This document shows, in pieces, positions 25,200-34,716 of a stretch of 44,950 nt of DNA. A program made the translations under genes and the position numbers. The stretch is from Deltaproteobacteria bacterium (GTDB lineage: Bacteria; Myxococcota_A; UBA796; GCA-2862545). The stretch's first letter is position 1, and every line of letters starts with the position of its first letter. The DNA is taken from contig JAFGVK010000214.1 of assembly GCA_016938035.1 (NCBI GenBank), forward strand, positions 1 to 44,950. The letters are read 5' to 3'. Under the pieces are notes generated by a model. That model did not search any database. It was not told where the DNA came from and worked only from the letters and a program-made list of their open reading frames with translations.

Positions 25200-26528
25200 G
25201 TGACCCCCGCCCCCCACCGGATCGAGCAGGCGGTGTCCTACCTCGTGGCGACGAGGGACTGGGTGCGTCTCGTCGGCGTCTGTCAGGCGTGGGACGAGCT
25301 AGGCACCCTGTCCGACGCCGGCCGGCTGTCCTGGGCGAGGGGCTTCTTTGAGCTCCGGCTGATGGACCGCGCCTGGATCCGCCTGCGCGAGCTGGCCGAT
25401 CGCGACGACGCGGACGCGGACACCCTGCTGCTCGCGGGAGAGCTCCTGGTGGCGCGGGGGTGGGGCCGGCGGGCGGGCCCGTACCTCGACAGGCTGGAGT
25501 CGCTGGAGCCAGCCCACCAGGCGCTCCCGTCGCTGCGAGCCCGGTCCGACGAGGGAGGGCCGGAGGTGGACGCCTCGCCAGAGCGCCCGCTGCAGGACGT
25601 GGAGGGCTGGCTGTTGGTGGTGGAGTCGCACATGGTGGCGGGCTCCTTCATCAAGGCCGAGAGCCTGCTGGACCGGGTGGCGCGCCAGGCACCGCAGCAC
25701 CCGCGGGTGCGGGAGCTGAGGGCGGCGGTGACCGGGGAATTGAGCCTCTCCCAGCCGCTGTGGGAGGTGGTGGAGAGCTGCTCTCCCCTGCTCCACGAGC
25801 TGGAGGAATTCTCCGACGAGCCGGAGCACACCGAGTCCGTGGATGCGTGGGAGATGCCCCAGGGGCTGGCCGCGGAGGAGCCGCCGGCCGCCTTCCCGAG
25901 CCTCTTTCGCGAGGAGGAGGGGGCGCACGTCGAGGAGTCCACCGCCCCCGACCGGCCTGAGATCACCCAGACCACCTCCCTGTCGAGCCTCTCCGATCTG
26001 GCACCTGCGGAGTCCACCCCGGTCACCGTCGCGGCGCTGGACGAGAGCGACCGGGGCGACACCCGCATCCTAAGGGTCATCCACCGCGACGGGACCGTAG
26101 ACGCCTTTGATCCCGACGGCCCCTCGCACGAGGGCATTCTGACGGATCCATCGTTTGATCTGGACGCCTACCGGCGCGAGATGGGGATGGAGCCGCTGCC
26201 GGGCAGCGACATGGAGGACCTCGAGGACGAGGACGAGGGGCTGATCGTCCTCACCAGGACCCAGCGCGAGGAGGACCCCGTGGCCTCGGGATCCTTCTTC
26301 ACCCTGGAGCTGGATCACACCGACGAGGAGGTCACCCTCGGGGTGCCGGAGGCGAGCGCTGATCCGGAGCCCCCGACAGCGCCCTCCGATCCGCCCCAGG
26401 GACCAGTCCGGACGGTTCCCAGCGAGTTGATCAGGGAGAACGTCTGGATCTGGGCGCTCCTGGTCATGCTCGCGCTGCTGGTTGGACTGTCGGTGGCGGG
26501 CCTCGCCCTGTGGAGCTGGCTGGGCTGA
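25200..26528 (+). CDS. tail-anchored protein with N-terminal TPR-like region
   Basis: 442 aa from GTG 25,200. The Shine-Dalgarno AGGAGG (25,163-25,168) lies too far upstream for it and is placed instead for an in-frame ATC-ATC pair at 25,170-25,175, an unusual start candidate. Residues 1-190 are helical with TPR spacing (W-V-R-L-V-G-V-C-Q-A-W-D, A-D-T-L-L-L-A-G-E-L-L-V-A-R-G-W, A-E-S-L-L-D-R-V-A-R-Q-A-P-Q-H-P-R-V). A long acidic, Pro/Ser/Thr-rich linker (200-400) follows, then one transmembrane helix (about 415-440; I-W-A-L-L-V-M-L-A-L-L-V-G-L) and only two residues beyond it. A short beta segment (R-I-L-R-V-I-H-R-D-G-T-V-D-A-F-D) sits near 290. Function unknown. Confidence 0.85.
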   Translation: MTPAPHRIEQAVSYLVATRDWVRLVGVCQAWDELGTLSDAGRLSWARGFFELRLMDRAWIRLRELADRDDADADTLLLAGELLVARGWGRRAGPYLDRLESLEPAHQALPSLRARSDEGGPEVDASPERPLQDVEGWLLVVESHMVAGSFIKAESLLDRVARQAPQHPRVRELRAAVTGELSLSQPLWEVVESCSPLLHELEEFSDEPEHTESVDAWEMPQGLAAEEPPAAFPSLFREEEGAHVEESTAPDRPEITQTTSLSSLSDLAPAESTPVTVAALDESDRGDTRILRVIHRDGTVDAFDPDGPSHEGILTDPSFDLDAYRREMGMEPLPGSDMEDLEDEDEGLIVLTRTQREEDPVASGSFFTLELDHTDEEVTLGVPEASADPEPPTAPSDPPQGPVRTVPSELIRENVWIWALLVMLALLVGLSVAGLALWSWLG

Positions 26529-26564
26529 TCCTGCCAAGGTTGTGTTGGCACGCCTCGCTTTTCG

Positions 26565-26593
26565 TTGCGACCCCTCCGGCCGTAGGCTACTAT
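26565..26593 (+). promoter_or_regulatory. candidate sigma-70 promoter of the Asp-Thr lipoprotein gene
   Basis: TTGCGA (26,565-26,570), a 17-nt spacer and TACTAT (26,588-26,593), 35 nt before the start codon. The arrangement is the same as at 2174-2202. Confidence 0.7.
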
Positions 26594-26628
26594 GCGCGGC
26601 ACCCTTCAGTGGGTAAGGAGGCTGACCA

Positions 26629-27441
<813 letters not shown>

Positions 27442-27461
27442 TCCTTCGCCCTGCGGGCACG

Positions 27462-27490
27462 AAGCCTCGCCCTAGCGGCGGGGCTTTTTT
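27462..27490 (+). terminator. intrinsic terminator of the Asp-Thr lipoprotein gene
   Basis: AAGCCTCGCC / GGCGGGGCTT, a 10-bp stem with one G-U wobble, loop CTAGC and six T. It overlaps the stop of the convergent methyltransferase gene. Confidence 0.92.
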
Positions 27491-28220
27491 ATGGGGCGGG
27501 TGACCACCACACCGCGAACCCTGCGGGGAGGTGCCAGGCCATCCCCCCTGTCAACGCGCTGGCGCTCCGGAGGATCCGCTCGTGGGGCTCGCCCGCCTCC
27601 TGGCGCCACAGCGGCTCCCAGGCGGAGAGCAGGGCCGCCGCGGCACCCGTCGGATCCCTGCCCCTGCGGAGCGATCGCGGCAGGAAGTCGCGGAACAGGG
27701 CAGGGGCGCAGCCACGCGCCCCAGAGCAGGCGAGGAGCAGCCCCTCCAGCGCGACAGCGCCGCCGTCCAGGCGGAGGCACTGAGCCGCGAGCACGTCGCC
27801 TGGGTGGTCGCTGGTGCCCTCGAACAGCAGGCCCCCTGGGGCCAGCCCCGCCGCCATCGCCGCGAGCGCGCCGGGCACCTCCGGATCGCGGTATTGGCGC
27901 AGGACGTTCATCGCCCGGATCAGGTGCGCCCCGCCAGGGGGCAGGTCGAAGCCACCCACCTCGAAGCGCATCCCCTCCACCTCCACCCCCTGGCGCGCGG
28001 CCTCCACCCTGGCGGGGTCCGCGTCCACCGCCCGCAGGCGCACCTCTGGCCAGCGCCCCCGCAGGCTGGTAAGCCACTCGGCGCTGGTCCACGGCACCGC
28101 CCCGAACCCGAGGTCCACCGCAACCGCATGCGGGGGCAGGGTCAGCGCCGCGGCCATCCACTGGTCGAGGAGTCGCAGCCGCCCAGGGGCGCTCTTGCCG
28201 CGGGTCGGCCGGCCGAACAG
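27489..28220 (-). CDS. class I SAM-dependent methyltransferase-like protein, probable CTG start
   Basis: 243 aa if it starts at CTG 28,220. The first ATG (28,157) would delete F-G-R-P-T-R-G-K-S-A-P-G-R-L-R-L-L-D-Q-W, a segment that resembles the conserved N-terminus of related actinobacterial methyltransferases (R-G-T-T-x-P-N-R-L-R-R-V-D-R-W, from memory). GGGAGGAG precedes the CTG at ideal spacing. V-A-V-D-L-G-F-G-A-V-P-W-T-S is the SAM motif I (glycine-rich loop); R-A-V-D-A-D-P is motif II; L-A-P-G-G-L-L-F-E-G-T is the later strand. Substrate unknown. It is the last gene of a reverse-strand cluster. Confidence 0.85.
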   Translation of the reverse strand: MFGRPTRGKSAPGRLRLLDQWMAAALTLPPHAVAVDLGFGAVPWTSAEWLTSLRGRWPEVRLRAVDADPARVEAARQGVEVEGMRFEVGGFDLPPGGAHLIRAMNVLRQYRDPEVPGALAAMAAGLAPGGLLFEGTSDHPGDVLAAQCLRLDGGAVALEGLLLACSGARGCAPALFRDFLPRSLRRGRDPTGAAAALLSAWEPLWRQEAGEPHERILRSASALTGGMAWHLPAGFAVWWSPAP

Positions 28221-28222
28221 CG

Positions 28223-28414
28223 CTACTCCTCCCAGCTCTGGGCGGCGAGGCGCTTGGAGCGGTTCACCGAGAGGGTGAGGATCAGGTAGGCGAACACGGC
28301 GAACACCGGCAGCCCCAGCGCGAGGACGAAGAGCAGGGGCACCTCGGCAAGGTCGTTGCCCTGCTCCATCACCACTGGGGCGCCAGGCACCTCCTGGTGG
28401 GCGGCCTCAGGCAT
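28223..28414 (-). CDS. small single-pass membrane protein
   Basis: 63 aa, ATG 28,414 overlapping the upstream stop by 8 nt. One hydrophobic helix (P-L-L-F-V-L-A-L-G-L-P-V-F-A-V-F-A-Y-L-I-L-T-L) follows a short acidic N-terminal segment; the C-terminus is basic and then ends W-E-E. An internal Met 16 is an alternative start. Its last codons supply the Shine-Dalgarno of the next gene, so it is real coding sequence in the cluster. No family recognised. Confidence 0.7.
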   Translation of the reverse strand: MPEAAHQEVPGAPVVMEQGNDLAEVPLLFVLALGLPVFAVFAYLILTLSVNRSKRLAAQSWEE

Positions 28415-28796
28415 CGAGCAGCTCGGTGATCTCCTCGGGGAGCCACAGGCCGTCCAGGGTGTCCCTAGCCCAACTCACCTCGTCCGCGGCGAGGCGGCGG
28501 AGCACCCGGATCGCGGTGAGCTGCACCGGCAGCACCTCAGACCATGCCACGCCCTCCAGGAAGCGGAGCTCGGTGGGGTCCAGCCGCTTCGCCTTCTCCA
28601 GGCCCCGGCAGCGCTCGCACAGCATGAGCGCCCGGTCCTCGTCCGGCTCCTCAAACACGGGGGCGACCTCGACCACCTGCAGGCCGGTGCTGTCCTCGCA
28701 CAGCTCGCACCGGGAGCGAGCCCGCCGTGAGAGGCTGCGCCCGAGGGCGTTGATCGCGGCGAGCCGCTCTTGATGTAGGTCGTGTCCGCGTGCCAT
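28407..28796 (-). CDS. PhnA/YjdM-like zinc-ribbon protein
   Basis: 129 aa from ATG 28,796, with GGAG 8 nt upstream. R-C-E-L-C-E-D (near 30) and M-L-C-E-R-C-R (near 60) form a four-Cys zinc ribbon. The C-terminal half (W-S-E-V-L-P-V-Q-L-T-A-I-R-V-L-R-R-L, then W-A-R-D-T-L-D-G-L-W-L-P-E-E-I) parallels the PhnA/YjdM family (W-S-E-V-P-A-V-Q-x-x-A-W-R-x-L, W-A-x-D-L-L-D). The family name comes from a phosphonate-locus neighbour in E. coli, but the function is unproven. It lies in a cluster with the aminotransferase and methyltransferase genes. Confidence 0.8.
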   Translation of the reverse strand: MARGHDLHQERLAAINALGRSLSRRARSRCELCEDSTGLQVVEVAPVFEEPDEDRALMLCERCRGLEKAKRLDPTELRFLEGVAWSEVLPVQLTAIRVLRRLAADEVSWARDTLDGLWLPEEITELLDA

Positions 28797-28832
28797 GCTC
28801 ACTCTCCAGACCCGACCCCTATCGCGCTGGCC

Positions 28833-30557
28833 TCACAGGCGCAGGGGAGGGGGGCGGTCTATCCCGTGGAGGCGCCCCCGCGCGTCCCCGGGGAGGGGGA
28901 ACCACCGCAGCGACTCGAAGGCGCTCAGCGTCTCCGGCTCGCCAACGGGCTCGGTCGAGAACCGCTCGGTGAGCTGGGCCGCGAGCGCATCCGCCGCGGG
29001 GAGGTATTCGGCCAGCGCCTCCTCCGGGGCGTCGTCGTGGTGCGCGCGAAAGGCGAGGCCGCCGCCCTGATAGCTGATCTCCCGGAGCGATCGCGGGGCG
29101 TCGGGGAGGTGCTCCCGGTGGTGCCACAGGCCGCGTGCCGCGTCGAACTTGTACAAGGGCAGGAAGCGCCAGCCGTCTCTTGCCACGAAGCGAACCGCCT
29201 CGACGATGAAGCGGTGGGCCTGGGGGCTGATGAAGTAGTTGAAATTCACCCGGGTCCAGCCGGGCTTCAGCCCCTCCCATCCGGCGCGGATCGCCTCCTC
29301 GAAGGCGTGGGATCGGTCAGGGGCTATCCCAAGCAGCCTGTGGCCGTAGGGGCCGGCGCAGGAGCAGCCCCCGCGGGCCTGCAGGCCGAACAGGTCGTTG
29401 AGCAGGGTGACGACGAAGGCGTGGTGCAGCTTGCCCTCACCGTAGCGGATGGAGAACGAGACGATCGACAGCCGCCGGGCCTCCTTGTTGCCGAGGAGCT
29501 CGAGCGCGGGCTCCTCGCTCCAGGCAGCCAGCGCCTCCCGCAGGAGAGCGCCCTCTAGTTCCTCGATCACCTGGGCGCCGACCGCCTCCTTGAGCTGGAA
29601 GGCCAGGCCGGCGCGGATGGCGCCGAGGATCTCGGGGGTGCCTCCCTCCTCCCGGTGGACCGGGTCGGCCAGGTAGCGGTGCTCGTGCTGGTTGACATAG
29701 GCCACCGTGCCCCCTCCCGGCGCGGAGGGGACGCTGTTGTGGAGCAGGTGCCGCTTGACCACCAGCACCCCGGGGGTGCCGGGACCCCCGATGAATTTGT
29801 GGGGCGAGAGGAAGATCGCGTCCTTCCACGCGCCTGGCGCCGGCGGGTTCATCGCGATCTCTACGTAGGGCGCCGCGGCGGCGAAGTCCCACAGGGCGTG
29901 GGCGCCGTGGGCGTGGAGCAGGGCGCTGATGGCGTGGGTGCTGCTCACCACCCCGGTGACGTTGGAGGCGGCTGAGAAGGTGCCGATCCGCAGCGGCCGC
30001 GCCTGGTAGGCCACCAGCGCCCGCTCCAGGGCGGCCAGATCGATCTGCCCGTCGTCGCCGATCGGGATGGTGACCACGTCCGCGATGGACTCGCGCCAGG
30101 GCAGCTCGTTGGAGTGGTGCTCGAAGGGGCCCACGAACACCACAGGGCGCTGGTCGGCGGGGATCTGATCCGAGAGGTGGTAGGCCGCGTTGAGATCGGC
30201 GGGGACGCGCAGGTTGAGGATCTCGATCAGCTTGTTCACCGCCCCGGTCGCGCCGGAGCCCGCGAAGATCACCACGTCCTCCGGCCCGCCGCCCACCGCC
30301 TGGTGGATCAGCGCCCGGGCGTCCTCGCGGAACCTCGTGGTCTGCCGCCCTGTGCCGGAGGTCTCGGTGTGGGTGTTGGCGTAGAGCGGCATCACCTCGT
30401 CCCGCAGGAAGTCCTCGATGAAGCTCAGCGAGCGCCCCGAGGCGGTGTAGTCGGCGTAGGTGACCCTGCGGGGGCCGAAGGGGCCTTCCAGGATACGGTC
30501 TCGTCCGATTATTCCGTCGCGGATGGTTTGGAGGAGGCGAGCGGTGTGTGAGTCCAT
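28833..30557 (-). CDS. class V aminotransferase / cysteine-desulfurase-like PLP enzyme
   Basis: 574 aa from ATG 30,557; the frame is open upstream but overlaps the divergent gene. Fold type I features: G-S-G-A-T-G-A-V-N-K-L (PLP phosphate binding), H-H-S-N-E-L-P-W-R, and the Schiff-base Lys in F-L-S-P-H-K-F-I-G-G-P-G-T-P-G. A R-G-G-C-S-C-A-G-P-Y-G-H loop resembles the cysteine-desulfurase active-site loop. The protein is longer than NifS/SufS (about 400 aa): the extra ~130 C-terminal residues (after L-L-G-I-A-P-D-R) carry W-R-F-L-P-L-Y-K-F-D and an acidic tail, similar to a group of large class V enzymes of unknown role. It may release sulfur from cysteine or a related amino acid. Confidence 0.9.
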   Translation of the reverse strand: MDSHTARLLQTIRDGIIGRDRILEGPFGPRRVTYADYTASGRSLSFIEDFLRDEVMPLYANTHTETSGTGRQTTRFREDARALIHQAVGGGPEDVVIFAGSGATGAVNKLIEILNLRVPADLNAAYHLSDQIPADQRPVVFVGPFEHHSNELPWRESIADVVTIPIGDDGQIDLAALERALVAYQARPLRIGTFSAASNVTGVVSSTHAISALLHAHGAHALWDFAAAAPYVEIAMNPPAPGAWKDAIFLSPHKFIGGPGTPGVLVVKRHLLHNSVPSAPGGGTVAYVNQHEHRYLADPVHREEGGTPEILGAIRAGLAFQLKEAVGAQVIEELEGALLREALAAWSEEPALELLGNKEARRLSIVSFSIRYGEGKLHHAFVVTLLNDLFGLQARGGCSCAGPYGHRLLGIAPDRSHAFEEAIRAGWEGLKPGWTRVNFNYFISPQAHRFIVEAVRFVARDGWRFLPLYKFDAARGLWHHREHLPDAPRSLREISYQGGGLAFRAHHDDAPEEALAEYLPAADALAAQLTERFSTEPVGEPETLSAFESLRWFPLPGDARGRLHGIDRPPPLRL

Positions 30558-30570
30558 TAGGCGGTCCGGC

Positions 30571-30585
30571 GGAGCCTTTGGCTCC
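30571..30585. promoter_or_regulatory. short palindrome in a divergent intergenic gap
   Basis: GGAGCCTTTGGCTCC, six-base perfect arms around TTT, in the 43-nt gap between the class V enzyme gene and the divergent gene at 30,601. It is a possible operator or hairpin shared by both units. Confidence 0.4.
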
Positions 30586-30600
30586 AGCTCTGGGGGTGGT

Positions 30601-30870
30601 TTGAGCTCAGATTTCCTGACCGGCTTTACCCGACTGCTGATCGCCAGGCTCCTCTCCGCCGGGCTGGTGGAGATCCGCGAGGGCAGCGAGGGCGCGATCG
30701 CCGGCTTTGTCGGGGCGGCCCTCGCCAGGGGGGGGGAGTACGGCTCGCTGGTGTCGGGGGTCACCCGCGCCCTTATCGCCTGCCCCGAGGTAGAGGAGCT
30801 CTACGCCACCGACGAGGAGCTGAAGGAGCTCATCAACGACCTTGCCTACCCAGAGGTCTGGAGGCCGTGA
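30601..30870 (+). CDS. small helical protein, possibly DUF507-like
   Basis: 89 aa from TTG 30,601, with GGGGGTGG upstream; other starts would overlap the divergent gene. The sequence F-L-T-G-F-T-R-L-L-I-A-R-L-L-S-A-G-L-V-E-I-R-E-G is reminiscent of DUF507 proteins (x-L-I-V-x-R-L-L-x-x-G-L-V-E-I), and the rest is helical and acidic. Its stop overlaps the start of the next gene (GTGA), so the pair is coupled. Function unknown. Confidence 0.65.
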   Translation: MSSDFLTGFTRLLIARLLSAGLVEIREGSEGAIAGFVGAALARGGEYGSLVSGVTRALIACPEVEELYATDEELKELINDLAYPEVWRP

Positions 30871-31541
30871 ACGCGGGACCCTCCATGCGGTGGGGTGCGC
30901 TCCCCGTGGGGCGCTGGGCGGCTCACGTCACCTGCGCCAGGCTGGACGTAGAGGGACACGCCGCCCGTGCGGGGGGCGTGGTCGCGGAGGGCGACGCCAG
31001 GGCGGAGGTTCACTTCTCCTCCGAGCGCGGGGTAGAGTGGGTGGGGCTCCACCAGGGGCCCTCGGTCCGGGCATACCACTACCAGGACGCTGAGATCGCT
31101 CTGGACGACCTGATCGCGGCCCTGGGCGGCGGCCGCTTCAACCTCCGGGCGCGGCCCAAGGCGGGCTTGCGGATCCGGTTCGGCCACGGGGTTGTGGTGC
31201 AGGTCCCCCCAGAGGCGATGGTGCAGGTGACCGGGCTGGTGAGCGGTGCCCCGGCCCACATGGTGCTGTCGGAGCCCCTCGCGGTCTCCTTCGGCGAGCA
31301 GGGGGTGATGCTGGTCTTCACCCCCCTGGAGGCCCTCACCAGGGCGGCCTCGGTGCGGGTGACCTCCTTCACCCTGGCGCCGGATGGGAGGGTCCACCTG
31401 GAGGGCAGGGGCTCGCGGGGCTTCGACACCGCCGTTCGCGCCGCGCTGGCCGCCGCCTCGCTCAGCCTCACCGAGCTGATCCGGCGCTCTCCCCGCTGGA
31501 GCAGGGTGCGGGCGCTGCTGCCGGAGGCGCCGGAGGGCTGA
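30867..31541 (+). CDS. unknown soluble protein coupled to the preceding small gene
   Basis: 224 aa from GTG 30,867, overlapping the preceding stop (GTGA), with GGAGG upstream. No signal peptide. The body looks like a beta-rich globular domain (R-L-D-V-E-G-H-A-A-R-A-G, V-H-F-S-S-E-R-G-V-E-W-V-G, R-F-G-H-G-V-V-V-Q-V-P-P-E-A-M-V-Q-V), ending in a helical tail (A-A-L-A-A-A-S-L-S-L-T-E-L-I-R-R). No motif recognised. A ~220-nt gap separates it from kbl. Confidence 0.8.
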   Translation: MNAGPSMRWGALPVGRWAAHVTCARLDVEGHAARAGGVVAEGDARAEVHFSSERGVEWVGLHQGPSVRAYHYQDAEIALDDLIAALGGGRFNLRARPKAGLRIRFGHGVVVQVPPEAMVQVTGLVSGAPAHMVLSEPLAVSFGEQGVMLVFTPLEALTRAASVRVTSFTLAPDGRVHLEGRGSRGFDTAVRAALAAASLSLTELIRRSPRWSRVRALLPEAPEG

Positions 31542-31760
31542 TCGGCTCCCAGCCAGGGGACCACGCTCCCGCGGCTGTGTGCCCTCGCGGCCGCTGACCC
31601 TGCCGGCGCGGGGGTCGGTGGGCCCCTGCCGGTGGCCGGAGGTCCGAAGGCGGCGGGCTGGCGATGAGGCGCAGCCAGGGGGGCTTTACGCGGCGCGGTG
31701 CGATGTGCGCCGCGATCCCACAGCCCCGGGTGTTAGGTTGCGCTCCACTCAGGAGGCACC

Positions 31761-32957
<1,197 letters not shown>

Positions 32958-33883
32958 TCCCTCGGGTGGGGCTGGGGCGCTGCCTGGTGCTCGAGCGCGC
33001 GCCGGCCCCGGGGGGACGCCTGGGCCGGTCAAGCAGCCTCTGGCACCGATCCGCTGGCCTGTCGACGCGTGTCCTTGTTCCTACGCTAGTCGCGTACAAA
33101 AGTGCGCTTCCTCCCTATGGAACGGCGGACACACGCCGATCTGCCTAGCGACTTGGCGCCCGTTTGCAGTTTGGAAGATTCGACGAGCAACTTCATCTGA
33201 TGACTCCTGTGGAATGATGTAGCGCTTCCTGTGAGACTGTCCGGCGGATTGACCAGTGCCCAGCCTTGCGCTGGCGCCCTCGGGCGGGACCTCCTCGCGG
33301 TGCGCCACCCGATCCGGAGCAGCGCCAGATGACAGCGTAGGTCCGCCGGGCTCCGTGGGACGGCTCGTCGCCCTTGGCCATCCACGCCCCTGCTCCCCTC
33401 TGGTCGCGGACCCGGCGATCCGTCCCGAGCGTGAGCCCGGTCATGGCACAGCCACCCCTGAACGCGGGTCTTGGGCCTTGATCGTCGTTTCGCCCAAGTG
33501 GGTCACGCGGGGGCCTCCGGCACGGGGGAGCGCTCGATCACGCAGGGGGAGAGGGGGCGTCAAGCCCCCAGCAGGGGGGGGACTCCGGGGGGACGCAGTC
33601 CCCGACCCCAACGGGGGAAACGAAGGAGGGCGGAGCCCCCTTGGCGGCGGCCCCAAGGCCGTCGGCAATTAGGATCTCAGCGCGCTAGCAGTACCCCGTC
33701 CCTCCGCCAGGACGGCAGGCGGTGAGCAGACCGTGGGCCAAACGATGATCATGGCCGTGCCTTGGAGCTTCCACGGGTGGAGCGCGTTGAGGGGGGCCTC
33801 GCGCTCGGAGCCACAGACGGTGGGCGTCATGGATCTTGACCGGGAAGTCAGGTATAGTGCTCAGCCACACTCGGAGTGATTCC
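32958..33883. other. about 0.9 kb gene-poor region between kbl and the haem lipoprotein
   Basis: No frame has a start with a ribosome-binding site and protein-like composition. The part at 33,080-33,260 is lower in GC. A cluster of hairpins lies at 33,553-33,660. TATAGT at 33,853-33,858 may be the -10 for the haem lipoprotein gene, but the nearest TTGAC (33,836) is only 11 nt away. Confidence 0.55.
33553..33660. repeat. cluster of at least four short hairpins
   Basis: GGGGGC/GCCCCC (33,553-33,569); GGGGAC-GCA-GTCCCC (33,589-33,603), which competes with an alternative GGGGACT/AGTCCCC pairing from 33,578; an imperfect AAGGAGGGC/GCCCCCTT (33,623-33,642); and CGGCC/GGCCG (33,647-33,662). They are spaced by short linkers and not followed by T-runs. 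Confidence 0.65.
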
Positions 33884-34441
33884 ATGACTGTCCTTCGGAA
33901 CCTCTCGTTCACCTTGGTCGTTGCCGCGTCGCTGGTCGGCTGTGCCGACAGCACCACCCCTGAGGTTGTGACCCATGACGGGGCGCCCGCAGAGGCGGCC
34001 CCCGCCGCGGTCCCCACTGAGGCAGCCCCCACTGAGGCAGCCCCCACTGGGGCAGCCCCCGCCGCGGCTTCCGGTGAGGCGGCTCCCAGCGAGGCAGCCC
34101 CCGCCGCGGCGCCCGCTGAGGCCGCTCCTGCCGCCGCCGCAGCGGTGGGCTGGGCTGACGTCAGCCCGATCTTCACCTCGAACTGCGCTCCCTGCCACTC
34201 CCCTGGCAAGTCCGGCGGGCTCAAGATCAGCTACGAGAACATGGTCGGGGTGGCGGCTCACCAGGCCAAGCTCAACCAGGTGGAGCCTGGCAGCCCCGAG
34301 CAGTCCTACGTCTGGCACAAGCTCAACGGGACCCAGGCCTCGGTGGGCGGTTCGGGTGGCCTGATGCCCACCAAGGGCAAGCTGCCCGCGGCGGATCTCG
34401 AGAAGATCAAGGCGTGGATCACCGCGGGAGCGCCCCAGTAG
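33884..34441 (+). CDS. lipoprotein with haem-c motif and Ala-Pro-Glu linker
   Basis: 185 aa from ATG 33,884, with GGAG upstream. Signal peptide [10 protein letters not shown] lipidates Cys 20. Residues 33-87 are an Ala/Pro/Glu linker with repeats of about 5-6 aa (A-A-P-T-E-A type). The C-terminal ~90 residues are a small cytochrome c domain: C101-A-P-C104-H105 binds haem c, and L-M-P near 163 supplies the Met ligand. It is probably an outer- or inner-membrane-anchored single-haem electron carrier, perhaps used like the cytochrome domains fused to PSD1-type proteins. Its stop overlaps the yidD GTG (TAGTG). Confidence 0.9.
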   Translation: MTVLRNLSFTLVVAASLVGCADSTTPEVVTHDGAPAEAAPAAVPTEAAPTEAAPTGAAPAAASGEAAPSEAAPAAAPAEAAPAAAAAVGWADVSPIFTSNCAPCHSPGKSGGLKISYENMVGVAAHQAKLNQVEPGSPEQSYVWHKLNGTQASVGGSGGLMPTKGKLPAADLEKIKAWITAGAPQ

Positions 34442-34716
34442 TGGTGGCGCGGGGGTTGGCAAGGGCGCTCATCGCGCCGATTCGCTTCTATCAGCGCTTC
34501 ATCTCGCCGCTGACGCCTCCGACCTGCAGGTATCACCCTACCTGCTCGTCCTACGCGGTGCAGGCCCTGGAGCGGCACGGGCCGCTGCGAGGCCTCTGGC
34601 TGGGGGTGTGGCGCATCCTCCGGTGCCACCCCCTCCACCCGGGGGGCTACGACCCCGTGCCGCCGGCCCACGCGCCGGTGGACTGTGGGCTCGGCGCCCA
34701 CCATCACCGACACTGA
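34441..34716 (+). CDS. yidD: YidD membrane-protein-insertion efficiency factor
   Basis: 91 aa from GTG 34,441, sharing one nt with the preceding stop. [22 protein letters not shown], and [13 protein letters not shown] form the complete YidD signature. It usually lies between rnpA and yidC; here those genes are absent and it sits behind a cytochrome lipoprotein. A His-rich tail (H-H-H-R-H) ends the protein. The stop overlaps the next ATG (TGATG). Confidence 0.96.
   Translation: MVARGLARALIAPIRFYQRFISPLTPPTCRYHPTCSSYAVQALERHGPLRGLWLGVWRILRCHPLHPGGYDPVPPAHAPVDCGLGAHHHRH

Noticed and set aside
26546-26562. Sigma-54 promoter (TGGCACG-like element)
   Set aside because: The -24-like TGGCACG is present but the GC of the -12 element is missing at the required spacing.
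33086-33385. 99-codon reverse ORF in the kbl downstream gap
   Set aside because: No ribosome site, mixed composition and no recognisable domain; frame choice is arbitrary.
33836-33858. Promoter TTGACC/TATAGT for the haem lipoprotein
   Set aside because: Spacer is only 11 nt; kept as a possible -10 only.
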